64,000 nt of DNA. It comes from Bradyrhizobium sp. BTAi1 (GTDB taxonomy: Bacteria; Pseudomonadota; Alphaproteobacteria; Rhizobiales; Xanthobacteraceae). Shown here piece after piece: positions 19,560 to 28,937 of this stretch (position 1 is its first letter; each line of letters starts with the position of its first letter). The notes below the pieces were generated by a model. The model had not been told where the DNA came from and made no database searches. It saw only the letters and a program-made list of their open reading frames with translations. Where the stretch lies: contig NC_009485.1 in the NCBI RefSeq assembly GCF_000015165.1, positions 62,001-126,000 on the forward strand. The letters run 5' to 3'. Made by a program: the position numbers and the translations under genes.

Positions 19560-20321
19560 ATGGATCAGACGGACCAGACCACTCATTTCGGCTTCAGGGA
19601 CGTGCCGCTGGGCGAGAAGCAGACGCTGGTGAACGATGTGTTTCACAGCGTAGCACAGCGCTATGACCTGATGAACGACCTGATGTCTGCAGGACTGCAC
19701 CGCGTCTGGAAGGACATCATGATCAACACGCTGAACCCGCCGAAGAGCGATGCGCCGTTCGCGCTGCTCGACGTCGCGGGCGGCACCGGCGACATCTCCT
19801 TCCGTGCCGCCAGGAAGGCTGGCGCAGGCTTCCATGCCACCGTCTGCGACATCAATGGCGACATGCTCGAGGTCGGCCGCCAGCGCGCGCTGAAGCAATA
19901 TCTCGAGGACAAGGTCTCGTTCGTCGAGGGCAATGCCGAGAAGCTCGCCTTTCCCGACCGGTCCTTCGACGCCTATACGATCGCCTTCGGCATTCGCAAC
20001 GTGCCGCAGATCGAGCTGGCGCTCGCCGAGGCCTATCGCGTGCTCAAGCATGGCGGCCGCTTTCTGTGCCTGGAATTCTCCACCGTCGAAGTGCCCGGGC
20101 TCGACAAGCTCTACGACCTGTTCTCCTTCAACGTGATCCCGCAGCTCGGCCGCGCCGTCACCGGCGATGCCGAGTCCTACCGCTATCTCGTCGAATCGAT
20201 CCGCCAGTTTCCGCGTCCCAATGCCTTCGCCGAGATGATCTCGGCGGCGGGCTTCTCGCGCGTCTCCTGGCAGACCCTCTCCGGCGGCATCGTCGCGCTT
20301 CATTCCGGCTGGCGTTTGTGA
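19560..20321 (+). CDS. ubiE: Ubiquinone/menaquinone C-methyltransferase UbiE
   Basis: UbiE methylates the quinone ring with S-adenosylmethionine. The 253-residue product has the SAM-binding motif [20 protein letters not shown], the family motif [21 protein letters not shown], and [28 protein letters not shown] 19560 ([12 protein letters not shown]) was chosen because the upstream 14 residues in frame look non-coding. Its stop overlaps the ubiB GTG start by 4 bp, so the two are translationally coupled. Confidence 0.95.
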   Translation: MDQTDQTTHFGFRDVPLGEKQTLVNDVFHSVAQRYDLMNDLMSAGLHRVWKDIMINTLNPPKSDAPFALLDVAGGTGDISFRAARKAGAGFHATVCDINGDMLEVGRQRALKQYLEDKVSFVEGNAEKLAFPDRSFDAYTIAFGIRNVPQIELALAEAYRVLKHGGRFLCLEFSTVEVPGLDKLYDLFSFNVIPQLGRAVTGDAESYRYLVESIRQFPRPNAFAEMISAAGFSRVSWQTLSGGIVALHSGWRL

Positions 20322-21892
20322 TCTCCGCACTGACCCATATCACGCGGCTCGCCCGGGCCGCCTTCGTGTTCGCGCGCGAGGGTGTGTTCGGTGCCGTCGA
20401 CCCGAGCCTGGCGCCGCCGCCCGGCCAACTTGCGCTCAAGCTGGCGCGTCTTGTCGAACGTCCCGGCGCCAAGTCCGGGCCACGGCTGTCGCGCGCGCTG
20501 GAGCGGATGGGGCCGGCCTATCTCAAGCTCGGCCAGTTCCTGGCGACCCGGCCCGACGTCGTCGGCGTCGTCATGGCGCGCGATCTCGAATCCTTGCAGG
20601 ACCGGCTGCCGCCGTTTCCGCAGGCCGAGGCCGAAGCCGTCATCGCGACCGCGCTGGAGCGGCCGATCAGCCAGGTGTTCGTCTCGCTCAGCGCCCCCGT
20701 AGCCGCCGCCTCGATCGCCCAGGTGCATCGCGGCGAGGTCGAGCGCGACGGCATCCGCCACGCCGTCGCCGTCAAGGTGCTTCGGCCGAACGTGGCCGCG
20801 CGTTTTCGCCGCGACCTCTCGGACTTCTTCTTCGTCGCCGAGAAGGCCGAGGCGCATTCGTCGGAAGCGCGCCGGCTGCGCCTCGTCGAGGTCATCAACA
20901 CGATGTCGCGCTCGGTCGCGATGGAGATGGATCTGCGGCTTGAGGCCGCCGCGCTGTCGGAGATGGCCGAGAACACGCGCGACGATCCGGACTTCCGCGT
21001 GCCGACCGTCGACTGGGACCGCACCGCCAACAACGTCCTGACCATGGAGTGGATCGACGGCATCGCGCTGAACGACCACGCCCGCCTCGCCCAGGCCGAC
21101 GTCGACCTGCCCGATATCGGCCGCAAGGTGATCCAGAGCTTCCTGCGCCACGCGCTGCGCGACGGCTTCTTCCATGCCGACATGCATCCGGGCAATCTGT
21201 TCCTCGACAAGGAGGGACGCCTGGTCGCGGTCGATTTCGGCATCATGGGCCGGCTCGGCATGAAGGAGCGGCGCTTCCTCGCCGAAATCCTGCTCGGCTT
21301 CATCACCCGCGACTATCGCCGCGTCGCCGAGGTGCATTTCGAGGCCGGCTACGTGCCGCCACATCATTCGGTGGAGAATTTCGCGCAGGCCATCCGCGCC
21401 ATCGGCGAGCCGATCCACAACCGCACGGCCGAAGAGATTTCGATGGCCAAGCTGCTGACCCTGCTGCTCGAGGTCACCGGCCTGTTCGACATGCGCACCC
21501 GGCCCGAACTGATCCTGCTGCAGAAGACCATGGTGGTGGTCGAGGGTGTCGCGCGCGGCTTCGATCCCAAGCTCGACATCTGGAAGATCGCCGATCCCGT
21601 GGTGCGCGAATGGATCGAGCGCAATCTCGGCCCCATCGGCCGCATCGAGGGCGCCGTCACCGGCATCGGCGAGCTCGCCCGGCTGACCGCGACCTTGCCG
21701 GTGCTCGCCGCCCGCGCCGCCGCCGTGCTCGAGCACATGGAAACCATGACCCGCGACGGTCTGCGCCTGTCGCCCGAGACCATCGCCGCGATGGGCCGCA
21801 CCGAAGGCAAGAAGAGCCGCTGGCGCGCCATCGCGCTGTGGGTCATCGCGCTGACCTTCATCGGTATCCTGTTCGCGGTGCTCCGGCTGTGA
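20318..21892 (+). CDS. ubiB: Ubiquinone biosynthesis accessory kinase-like protein UbiB
   Basis: UbiB is an atypical ABC1/ADCK kinase-like ATPase needed for ubiquinone synthesis. The 524-residue protein starts at GTG ([16 protein letters not shown]) overlapping the ubiE stop. The inhibitory KxGQ motif is at residues 70-73 ([14 protein letters not shown]), a nucleotide-binding Ala-rich loop follows ([16 protein letters not shown]), and the HADMHPGN and VDFGIMGRL motifs match the catalytic loop and metal-binding Asp. A C-terminal hydrophobic segment ([20 protein letters not shown]) anchors it in the inner membrane. Confidence 0.95.
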   Translation: MISALTHITRLARAAFVFAREGVFGAVDPSLAPPPGQLALKLARLVERPGAKSGPRLSRALERMGPAYLKLGQFLATRPDVVGVVMARDLESLQDRLPPFPQAEAEAVIATALERPISQVFVSLSAPVAAASIAQVHRGEVERDGIRHAVAVKVLRPNVAARFRRDLSDFFFVAEKAEAHSSEARRLRLVEVINTMSRSVAMEMDLRLEAAALSEMAENTRDDPDFRVPTVDWDRTANNVLTMEWIDGIALNDHARLAQADVDLPDIGRKVIQSFLRHALRDGFFHADMHPGNLFLDKEGRLVAVDFGIMGRLGMKERRFLAEILLGFITRDYRRVAEVHFEAGYVPPHHSVENFAQAIRAIGEPIHNRTAEEISMAKLLTLLLEVTGLFDMRTRPELILLQKTMVVVEGVARGFDPKLDIWKIADPVVREWIERNLGPIGRIEGAVTGIGELARLTATLPVLAARAAAVLEHMETMTRDGLRLSPETIAAMGRTEGKKSRWRAIALWVIALTFIGILFAVLRL

Positions 21893-21937
21893 CGCCCTGA
21901 GAGCCCAGCTCTCACCGCGAGCACGGCGCAGCTCTGC

Positions 21938-21980
21938 CCCTCACCCCGACCCTCTCCCCGCAAGAACGGGGAGAGGGAGC
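21938..21980. repeat. Palindromic repeat after ubiB
   Basis: CCCTCTCCCCG (21950-21960) and CGGGGAGAGGG (21967-21977) form an 11-bp perfect stem with a 6-base loop. The flank (CCCCTCACCCCGA) matches a very common dispersed element in Bradyrhizobium. It may end ubiB transcription, though no T-run follows. Confidence 0.65.
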
Positions 21981-22045
21981 AGACCGCCTGCTCGGCCACA
22001 GCTCATCTCAGCTTCTCGAAATATGATTGCACTGCCTGCAAGTTT

Positions 22046-22075
22046 TGCTAGCATTGCTCTCATAACAACAATGCT
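22046..22075. promoter_or_regulatory. Candidate operator upstream of the RHH-coaBC gene
   Basis: The inverted repeat AGCATTG (22050-22056) and CAATGCT (22069-22075) has a 12-bp spacer and ends 12 bases before the coaBC start codon. It is preceded by the palindrome TGCTAGCA (22046-22053). FitA-type ribbon-helix-helix proteins bind promoter-proximal inverted repeats with similar 12-bp spacing. The link to this gene's own ribbon-helix-helix domain is inference. Confidence 0.4.
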
Positions 22076-22087
22076 GGGGAGGCGGTC

Positions 22088-23515
22088 ATGGCCAGCCTGA
22101 CCATCCGCAAGCTCGACGAGACGCTCAAGACCTATCTGCGGCTGCGCTCGGCGCAGAATGGCCGCTCCGTCGAGGAGGAAGTCCGGGTCATCCTGCGCGG
22201 GCTGATCGAGCCGGCAGACCCGTCCGAACCGCCGTCGGCGCCGCCCACGCCGGCCCCCCCGCCCGAGCCGATGGTGCCGCAGCCCGGCGTCGCACGCGAG
22301 GCCCGCGTCACCCTGATCATCGGCGGCGGCATCGCCGCGTACAAGTCGCTCGACCTGATCCGGCGGCTGAAGGAGCGCCACATCCAGGTCCGCTGCGTGC
22401 TGACCAAGGCGGCGACGCAATTCGTCACCGAGCTGGCCGCATCAGCGCTGTCGGGCGAGCGCGTTTTCACCGACCTGTTCGACGCACGCAGCGAGTTCGA
22501 TGTCGGCCACATCCGGCTGGCGCGCGACTGCGACCTGATCGTGGTGGCGCCCGCGACCGCCGACCTGATGGCCAAGATGGCGCAGGGCTTGGCCTCCGAC
22601 CTTGCGAGCGCCGTGCTGCTCGCGGCAAGCCGGCCGATCCTGCTGGCGCCGGCGATGAACCCGATGATGTGGAGCAACCCGGCAACCCGCCGCAACGCCG
22701 CCACGCTGCAGCGCGACGGCATCCAGATGATCGGGCCGAATGCCGGGGAGATGGCGGAGAAGGGCGAGGCTGGCGTCGGCCGCATGGCCGAGCCCACCGA
22801 GATCGCCGACGCCGTGGTGGCGATGCTGAAGCCGCCGACGCCGCGCCCGCTGGCCGGCCGCCGGGTGCTGATCACGGCCGGGCCGACCCATGAGGCGATC
22901 GACCCGGTGCGCTACATCGCCAACCGTTCCTCCGGCAAGCAAGGCTTCGCGATCGCCGCGGCCGCCCAGGCGGCCGGCGCCGACGTGCGGCTGATCGCCG
23001 GTCCGGTCGAGCTGAGCGATCCCAAGGGGGTCCGGGTCACGCATGTCGAGTCGGCGCGGCAGATGCTCGACGCGGTCGAGGCCGAGCTGCCCGCCGATGT
23101 CGCGATCTTCGCCGCGGCGGTCGCCGACTGGCGCGTCGCCAATGAGGGCGGCCAGAAGCTGAAGAAGACCGACACGGCGATCCCGCCGCTCACGCTGGTC
23201 GAGAACCCAGACATCCTCGCGACCATCTCCAAGCTGAAGGAGAGGCGGCCGGGGCTGGTGATCGGCTTCGCCGCAGAGACCGAGCATCTGATCGACAACG
23301 CCAAGGCCAAATTCGCGCGCAAGGGCTGCGACTGGATCGTCGCCAACGACGTCTCGCCCGCGACCGGGGTGATGGGCGGCGACCGCAACACCGTGCATCT
23401 CTTGACGAAGGATACCGAGGGCGTCCATGTCGCGTCCTGGCCGATCATGACCAAGGACGAGGTCGCGACCACTCTGGTCGCCGAGATCGCCCGAACGATA
23501 GGACCCGCCGCGTGA
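22088..23515 (+). CDS. coaBC: Bifunctional CoaBC with an N-terminal ribbon-helix-helix domain
   Basis: CoaBC joins cysteine to phosphopantothenate and decarboxylates the product to 4'-phosphopantetheine for CoA synthesis. CoaC starts near residue 72 ([18 protein letters not shown]) with active-site His141 ([12 protein letters not shown]) and PAMN at 188-191. CoaB starts near 255 with [20 protein letters not shown] and KLKKTD. Unusually, residues 1-42 form a FitA/VapB-type ribbon-helix-helix domain ([20 protein letters not shown] and [15 protein letters not shown]), joined by a Pro-rich linker (43-70). The start has a strong GGGGAGG site, and no internal start with a ribosome-binding site separates the parts. 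The dut start overlaps its stop by 4 bp. Confidence 0.93.
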
Positions 23516-23970
23516 CCGAGACGATTGCGATCGACGTTCAGATCCTGCCGCATGGCGAGGGCCTGCCGCTGCCGGCCTATCAGACCGCGCATGCCGCCGG
23601 CATGGATCTGCTCGCCGCGGTTGCCGCCGATGCGCCGCTGGTGCTCGGCCCCGGCAGTCACGCGATGGTTCCGACCGGCTTGTCGCTCGCGCTGCCGGAC
23701 GGCTATGAGGCGCAGGTGCGGCCCCGCTCCGGCCTGGCGGCGCGGCACGGCGTCACCGTGCTGAATGCACCCGGCACGGTCGACGCGGACTATCGCGGCG
23801 AGATCTGCGTGCTCTTGATCAATCACGGCAAGGAACCGTTTACGATCCGCCGCGGCGAACGCATCGCGCAGATGGTGATCGCTGCGGTCGCGCGCGCCGC
23901 GCTTTCGATCACCACGACATTGTCGGCGACGGCGCGCGGCAGCGGAGGCTTCGGTTCGACGGGCCGTTGA
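23512..23970 (+). CDS. dut: dUTP diphosphatase
   Basis: Dut hydrolyses dUTP to dUMP, keeping uracil out of DNA and supplying dTMP synthesis. The 152-residue trimer-forming protein has the five family motifs, including [50 protein letters not shown] and the C-terminal GSGGFGSTG arm that closes over the active site. It starts at GTG overlapping the coaBC stop (GTGA), so it is probably translationally coupled, an arrangement common in bacteria. Confidence 0.96.
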
Positions 23971-23991
23971 AACACGGACCGCCACCATTTG

Positions 23992-24097
23992 GACTCGAAA
24001 GCGCCGATCGATAGACGCATTTTCCTCACACGCAACCACCGTTCACGGTCTGGACTCTTACCGCTGGAGTCCCGAAGCGGGTATTGTTGATTGATTC
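23992..24097. promoter_or_regulatory. Cluster of four GANTC sites upstream of divL
   Basis: GACTC at 23992, GACTC at 24053, GAGTC at 24067 and GATTC at 24093 lie within 106 bp. GANTC is the site methylated by CcrM in Alphaproteobacteria and read by the transcription factor GcrA. About one site per 300 bp would be expected at this base composition. Confidence 0.5.
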
Positions 24098-24158
24098 GTG
24101 AAACGGCGCGGTCGACGCGATCGGCGCCGCGCGGAACTTCGTGCGGTTTGGGGCAAAA

Positions 24159-26666
24159 ATGTCGGGCGTGATCGTGGTGATGCGTCAGACGCTGCTGTCG
24201 TGCACGTCACTCGCGCGCAAGGGCCTGTTGGGGCTCGCAGCGACCGCGCTTGCTCCGGCGACACCGGGTTTTGCAGGCAATGGCGTGCCGGCGGATGCAG
24301 TCACGACGCTGTTCGAATTGAGCCGTCAGGACGTCGCCGAGGTGACGGCGATGCTGGCGCTGCTCGGCTTCTCGGTGGTCGCAGCCGTGGCGCTGGTGCG
24401 CACGCGGCTGGCAGCCGCACGCAAGGAAGCGCGGCTGCGCGCCGATGTCGCCGCACTGCAGCTGCAAGCCGATCGCTACCGCGCGCTGCTGTTTGCCGAG
24501 CCGCAGATCCTGATCGCCTGGCCGGCTGGCGGCCATCGCCCGCAGATCTCCGGCGACACCGCGATGCTGGTGCCGCAGGATCAGCCGCAACGCATCCTCG
24601 CCTTCGGCAGCTGGCTGCCGCCGGAGCCGGCGCTGCAGCTCGATCGTGCGGTCGATGCGCTGCGCGAGGCCGGCGAAGGTTTCCTGCTGCATCTCACCAG
24701 CTCGCATGGCCATGCCATCGAGGCGATGGGCCGCGCCATTGGCGGCCAGGCCATCGTACGTATCCGCGAATTGTCGGGCCTGCGCCGCGAGCTCGCCGAG
24801 ACCCAGCTGAGGTTCAAGGCGCTCGGCGAGGAGACCGAGTCGCTGCGCGCGCTCGCCGCTGCCCTGCCCTGGCCGGTCTGGGCGCGACAGGCCAATGGCG
24901 CGCTCACTTATGTCAACCCCGCCTATGCGCGCGCCGCCGACGCCCGTGACGTCCCCGACGCGATCAGCCGCAATCTCGAACTGCTCGATTCCGCCGACCG
25001 CACCGACCTGCAGCGCGCGCTTGGCGCCGCCGGCCGCTTCGAGGGCCGGCTGCCGATCGTGACCGGCGGCGAGCGCCGCATGCACGATGTGCACGCCTTC
25101 ACGCTGAGTAATGGCAGCGCCGGCGTCGCCATCGATGCCAGCGAGGCTGCAGCGCTGCGCACCGCCCTGGTGCGCATGGCCGAGGCGCATCGCCGCACGC
25201 TCGACCAGCTGTCATCCGGCGTCGCCGTGTTCGACGGCCAACGCCGGCTCTCGTTCTACAATGACTCCTATCGCCGCCTGTGGGATCTCGATTCCGCCTT
25301 CCTCGACAGCCAACCGGACGATTCCTCGGTGCTCGACCGCCTGCGCGCCGCACGCAAATTGCCCGAGCAGGCTGACTTCCGCGCCTGGAAGGCCAAGCTG
25401 CACGAGGCCTATCGCGCCGTCGAGGCCGCCAAGGACACCTGGTTCCTGCCGGATGGCCGCGCGCTCTCCGTCGTCACCACGCCCAATCCGGAAGGCGGGG
25501 TGACCTATCTGTTCGACGACGTCACCGAGAGCTTCGCGCTCGCCCGCCGCTTCGACGGACTGATCCGGGTCCAGCGCGAGACGCTCGACAGCCTGGCCGA
25601 AGGCGTCGCGGTGTTCGGCTCCAATGGCCGCGTCGAGCTGTTCAATCCCGCTTTCGCCAAGATGTGGCGGCTGTCGCCGGATCAGCTGCGCGAGCATCCG
25701 CATATTGACACCGTCGAGTCGTGGTGCCGCTCGCTGTACGACGACGCCGTTGCCTGGCGCACCATTCGCGAGGCCATCACCTCGATCGAGAACCGTCTCG
25801 ACATCGCGCTGAAACTCGAGCGCAAGGACGGCAGCGTCCTCGATTGCATGAGCCGCCCCTTGCCCGACGGCGCGACCATGCTGACCTTCCAGGACATCAC
25901 CGACACCGAGAATGTCGAGCGCGCGCTGCGCGAGAGCAACGAGGCGCTGGAAGCCGCTGGCCAGATGAAGATCGACTTCGTCCACCACGTCTCGTACGAG
26001 CTGCGCGCGCCGCTGACCACCATCATCGGCTTCGCGCATTTCCTGTCCGACCCATCGACCGGGCCGCTGACGCCAAAGCAGGCCGAATATCTCGACTACG
26101 TCACCAAATCGACCAACGCGCTGCTGGCCCTCACCAACAACATTCTCGACCTCGCCACCATCGACGCCGGCGCGATGAAGCTCGAGCTCGGGCCGGTCGA
26201 CGCCGCCAAGGCGATCGAGGCTGCGGCGGAAGGCGTGCAGGACCGGCTGGCCACCGACCGCATCCGCCTCAAGGTCCAGGTCGATCCGAATGTCGGCACC
26301 TTCGTCGGCGACGAGCGCCGCGTCGTGCAGGTGCTCTATAATCTGCTCGCCAATGCGGTGGGCTTCTCGCCGCAGGATTCGACCGTCCTGGTCAGCGCCC
26401 GCCGAACCGACCACAGCGTCGCGTTCTCGGTCACCGATTCCGGACCCGGCATTCCGCCCGATCTCAAGGACCAGATGTTCGACTGGTTCGTCAGCCGCTC
26501 GCAGGGCTCGCGCCATCGCGGCGCCGGACTCGGCCTGTCGCTGGTGCGCTCCTTCGTCGAGCTGCACGGCGGCAAGGTGCGGATGGATTCGGTGGTCGGC
26601 AAGGGCACCACGGTCACCTGTGACTTCCCGACCGACCACATCGCGCAACGCAACGCTGCGGAATGA
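24159..26666 (+). CDS. divL: DivL-like PAS sensor kinase with Tyr in place of the phospho-His
   Basis: DivL is a cell-cycle pseudokinase of Alphaproteobacteria that binds DivK and modulates CckA-CtrA signalling. The 835-residue product has an N-terminal membrane region (hydrophobic near residues 62-82), a coiled-coil stretch, PAS-like domains (about 240-330, 345-460, 475-590), then a DHp domain reading DFVHHVSYELRAPL: the canonical His is Tyr613 (codon 25995-25997). The ATP-binding domain keeps N, G1 (DSGPGIPPD) and G2 (GAGLGLSLV) boxes. A GTG at 24141 would add 6 residues. It overlaps the next gene by 4 bp. Confidence 0.9.
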   Translation: MSGVIVVMRQTLLSCTSLARKGLLGLAATALAPATPGFAGNGVPADAVTTLFELSRQDVAEVTAMLALLGFSVVAAVALVRTRLAAARKEARLRADVAALQLQADRYRALLFAEPQILIAWPAGGHRPQISGDTAMLVPQDQPQRILAFGSWLPPEPALQLDRAVDALREAGEGFLLHLTSSHGHAIEAMGRAIGGQAIVRIRELSGLRRELAETQLRFKALGEETESLRALAAALPWPVWARQANGALTYVNPAYARAADARDVPDAISRNLELLDSADRTDLQRALGAAGRFEGRLPIVTGGERRMHDVHAFTLSNGSAGVAIDASEAAALRTALVRMAEAHRRTLDQLSSGVAVFDGQRRLSFYNDSYRRLWDLDSAFLDSQPDDSSVLDRLRAARKLPEQADFRAWKAKLHEAYRAVEAAKDTWFLPDGRALSVVTTPNPEGGVTYLFDDVTESFALARRFDGLIRVQRETLDSLAEGVAVFGSNGRVELFNPAFAKMWRLSPDQLREHPHIDTVESWCRSLYDDAVAWRTIREAITSIENRLDIALKLERKDGSVLDCMSRPLPDGATMLTFQDITDTENVERALRESNEALEAAGQMKIDFVHHVSYELRAPLTTIIGFAHFLSDPSTGPLTPKQAEYLDYVTKSTNALLALTNNILDLATIDAGAMKLELGPVDAAKAIEAAAEGVQDRLATDRIRLKVQVDPNVGTFVGDERRVVQVLYNLLANAVGFSPQDSTVLVSARRTDHSVAFSVTDSGPGIPPDLKDQMFDWFVSRSQGSRHRGAGLGLSLVRSFVELHGGKVRMDSVVGKGTTVTCDFPTDHIAQRNAAE

Positions 26667-28192
26667 CGGACCGACTGACATTCACCACCGCGCTGGCGGA
26701 TGAGACCGCGACCGCCGCCTTGATGGCCGACCTCGCTTTGCTGATCGGCCCGGGCGTGCTGATCACGCTCACGGGCGATCTCGGTGCCGGCAAGACCGCC
26801 GCGGCACGGGCGATGATCCGCTACCTCGCCGATGATGCCGAGCTCGAAGTGCCGAGCCCGACCTTCACCTTGGCGCAGAGCTACGAGCTGCCGAGCTTCG
26901 CGCTGGTGCATGCCGATCTCTACCGCATCAGCGATGCGTCGGAGCTGGAGGAGATCGGCTTGTCACCGCTGCCCGAAGCCACGGTGGTGCTGATCGAATG
27001 GCCGGAACGCGCCGGCGACGAGCTGCCGCATGATCGCATCGACATCGCGCTGCGCCACGATGCATCCCACGGCGATACCGCGCGCAGCGCCGAGATCACC
27101 GGTACCGGCAAGGCCGCCGCGATCGTCGCACGTCTCAAGGTCCTGCGCGAATTCCTCACCGAGGCCGGCCACGCCAAATCCCGCCGTGAACGGATGGCCG
27201 GCGATGCCTCGACCCGGTCCTATGCGCGGCTCTATAAGGGCGAGCGCGTCTTCATCCTGATGAACTCGCCGAGGCGGCCCGATGGGCCGGCGATCTACAA
27301 CGGCAAATCCTATAGCGGCGCCGTGCATCTCGCCGAGGACGTCCGCCCCTTTGTGGCCATTGCCGGCGCGCTGCGCGGCCGCGGCATCTCGGCGCCGAAG
27401 ATCAACGACGCCGATCTCGACCATGGCTTTCTCATCACCGAGGATCTCGGGCGCGAGGGCGTGATCGAAGGCGATCCGCCGCGACCGATCGTGGAGTGCT
27501 ACGAAGTGGCGACCGACCTGCTGGCCGCGCTGCATGCGCAGGACGTGCCATCGGTGCTGCCGCTGGCGCCGCAGGTCACCTACACCGTCCCGACCTTCGA
27601 CGCCGACGCCATGCTGATCGAGATCGGCCTGATGCTCGAATGGTACCTGCCGGACCGCGGCGTCGCGCCGTCGCAGGTGCTGCGCGCCGAATTCCTGGAG
27701 CTCTGGCGCGACCTGCTCGACGCGCCGTTGGCGGCAAGGCCGACCTGGGTGATCCGCGACTATCACTCGCCGAACCTGCTGTGGCTGCCGGCCCGCGAGG
27801 GCATCGCCCGGGTCGGCGTGATCGACTTCCAGGACGCCGTGATGGGCCCGCCGGCCTATGACGTGGTGTCGCTGGCGCAGGACGCGCGCATCGACGTGCC
27901 GGCGGACATCGAGCAGGCACTGCGCACGCGCTACATCGCCGCGCGCCAGGCGGCGTCCACCGCGTTCGACGCGGAGGAATTCGCCGCGCACTACGCGATC
28001 ATGTCCGCCCAGCGCAACACCCGCCTGCTCGGCACCTTCGCCCGCCTCAACCGCCGCGACGGCAAGCCGCAATACCTCAAGCACCAGCCCCGCATCTGGG
28101 ACTATCTGCACCGCTCATTGTGCCATCCGGTCCTGGATCCGCTGCGCGACTGGTACGCGGCGAACGTGCCGCCGCCGGTGGGCGTGGCGTGA
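26663..28192 (+). CDS. tsaE: TsaE-AmgK fusion: tRNA threonylcarbamoyl ATPase plus sugar phosphotransferase
   Basis: The first 155 residues are TsaE, the ATPase of the tRNA t6A37 complex, with P-loop LTGDLGAGKTAAARA (residues 36-50) and PSPTFTLAQSYE. Residues ~165-509 are an aminoglycoside-phosphotransferase-fold domain of the AmgK type, which phosphorylates MurNAc/GlcNAc at C1 in cell-wall recycling. Its catalytic loop reads VIRDYHSPNLL with Asp366, where the usual His of HRD is Ile, and the metal site is IDFQDAVMGPPAYD with Asp388. A murU homologue lies downstream. Start ATG overlaps the divL stop. Confidence 0.88.
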   Translation: MTDRLTFTTALADETATAALMADLALLIGPGVLITLTGDLGAGKTAAARAMIRYLADDAELEVPSPTFTLAQSYELPSFALVHADLYRISDASELEEIGLSPLPEATVVLIEWPERAGDELPHDRIDIALRHDASHGDTARSAEITGTGKAAAIVARLKVLREFLTEAGHAKSRRERMAGDASTRSYARLYKGERVFILMNSPRRPDGPAIYNGKSYSGAVHLAEDVRPFVAIAGALRGRGISAPKINDADLDHGFLITEDLGREGVIEGDPPRPIVECYEVATDLLAALHAQDVPSVLPLAPQVTYTVPTFDADAMLIEIGLMLEWYLPDRGVAPSQVLRAEFLELWRDLLDAPLAARPTWVIRDYHSPNLLWLPAREGIARVGVIDFQDAVMGPPAYDVVSLAQDARIDVPADIEQALRTRYIAARQAASTAFDAEEFAAHYAIMSAQRNTRLLGTFARLNRRDGKPQYLKHQPRIWDYLHRSLCHPVLDPLRDWYAANVPPPVGVA

Positions 28193-28483
28193 GCGCGACC
28201 GTTTTCTGAAGACTGACAATCAACGCTCACTGTCACCCTCCCCTGGAGGGGGAGAGTCGACGCACTCGCGGCAGCGAGGCGGGGTGATCTCTCCACATCC
28301 GCCGTCGCCCTTGGCTTCATCCCACCCCGCTCGCCCGCTTCGCGTGCGATCGCCCCTGTCTGGAGGGGGAGGGTGGCCGAGCCACACGCTTCCCGGCATC
28401 CCCCGTAGCTTTACCGGTTCTTAGCCGTCTCCCTTTACCCTGCCGCCGCGGTGTCCGGCTGCGCCGCGTGGATGGAGGTTGCG
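28193..28483. repeat. Spacer with a long imperfect palindromic repeat
   Basis: Two arms at about 28234-28290 and 28321-28376 are inverted relatives of each other (CACCCTCCCC...GGCGGGGTG against CACCCCGCTC...GGGGGAGGGTGG). The element is a Bradyrhizobium-type intergenic repeat inside the divL-murU cluster. No gene is supported here. Confidence 0.6.
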
Positions 28484-28789
28484 ATGGCAGAGCGAATGAA
28501 GGGCGAGCGCGTCGTCTTCGAGCGCGGCATCCCGGCTTTCATGATGGGCATCGACGGCACCTGGCGGCGCAACTGCACCATCGAGGATGTCTCCGAGACC
28601 GGCGCCAAGCTGACCGTCGAGGGCTCCGTCGAGGGACTGCATCTGAAGGAATTCTTCCTGCTGCTGTCGTCGACCGGCCTCGCCTACCGGCGCTGCGAGC
28701 TGGCCTGGGTCAATGGCGACCAGATCGGCGTCACCTTCCTGAAACAGGGCAAGAAGAAGGCCAACAAGCGCGCGGCCGCCGAGGCCTGA
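28484..28789 (+). CDS. PilZ-domain protein
   Basis: The 101-residue protein is a single PilZ-like domain. PilZ domains often bind cyclic di-GMP. The fold is suggested by the N-terminal RMKGERVVFERG and the core CTIEDVSETGAKLTVEG, which resembles the D/NxSxxG motif (DVSETG), then GVTFLKQ. The tail is Lys-rich. The start ATG 28484 has GGAGG upstream. It sits between amgK and murU, so it may link second-messenger signalling to cell-wall recycling, but this is inferred from position only. Confidence 0.8.
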   Translation: MAERMKGERVVFERGIPAFMMGIDGTWRRNCTIEDVSETGAKLTVEGSVEGLHLKEFFLLLSSTGLAYRRCELAWVNGDQIGVTFLKQGKKKANKRAAAEA

Positions 28790-28937
28790 CGCGGACCGCT
28801 GCGGCATCTTGCGTCACGACGACGCGGCCGTCGTCGCATATTCGTCATCCCCTCAGGCTATCGCAACCGACCGAGACGATAGATGAATTTGCGTGGTATG
28901 ATTCGCGTCGACCACCTTTGATCGAGATGCTTCGAAG

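Noticed and set aside
20300..21736. Open frame antisense to ubiB
   Set aside because: Shadow of ubiB; composition is that of a GC-rich antisense frame.
22088..22220. Toxin-antitoxin pair using the ribbon-helix-helix domain as antitoxin
   Set aside because: No PIN-domain or other toxin gene is adjacent; the domain continues in frame into CoaBC.
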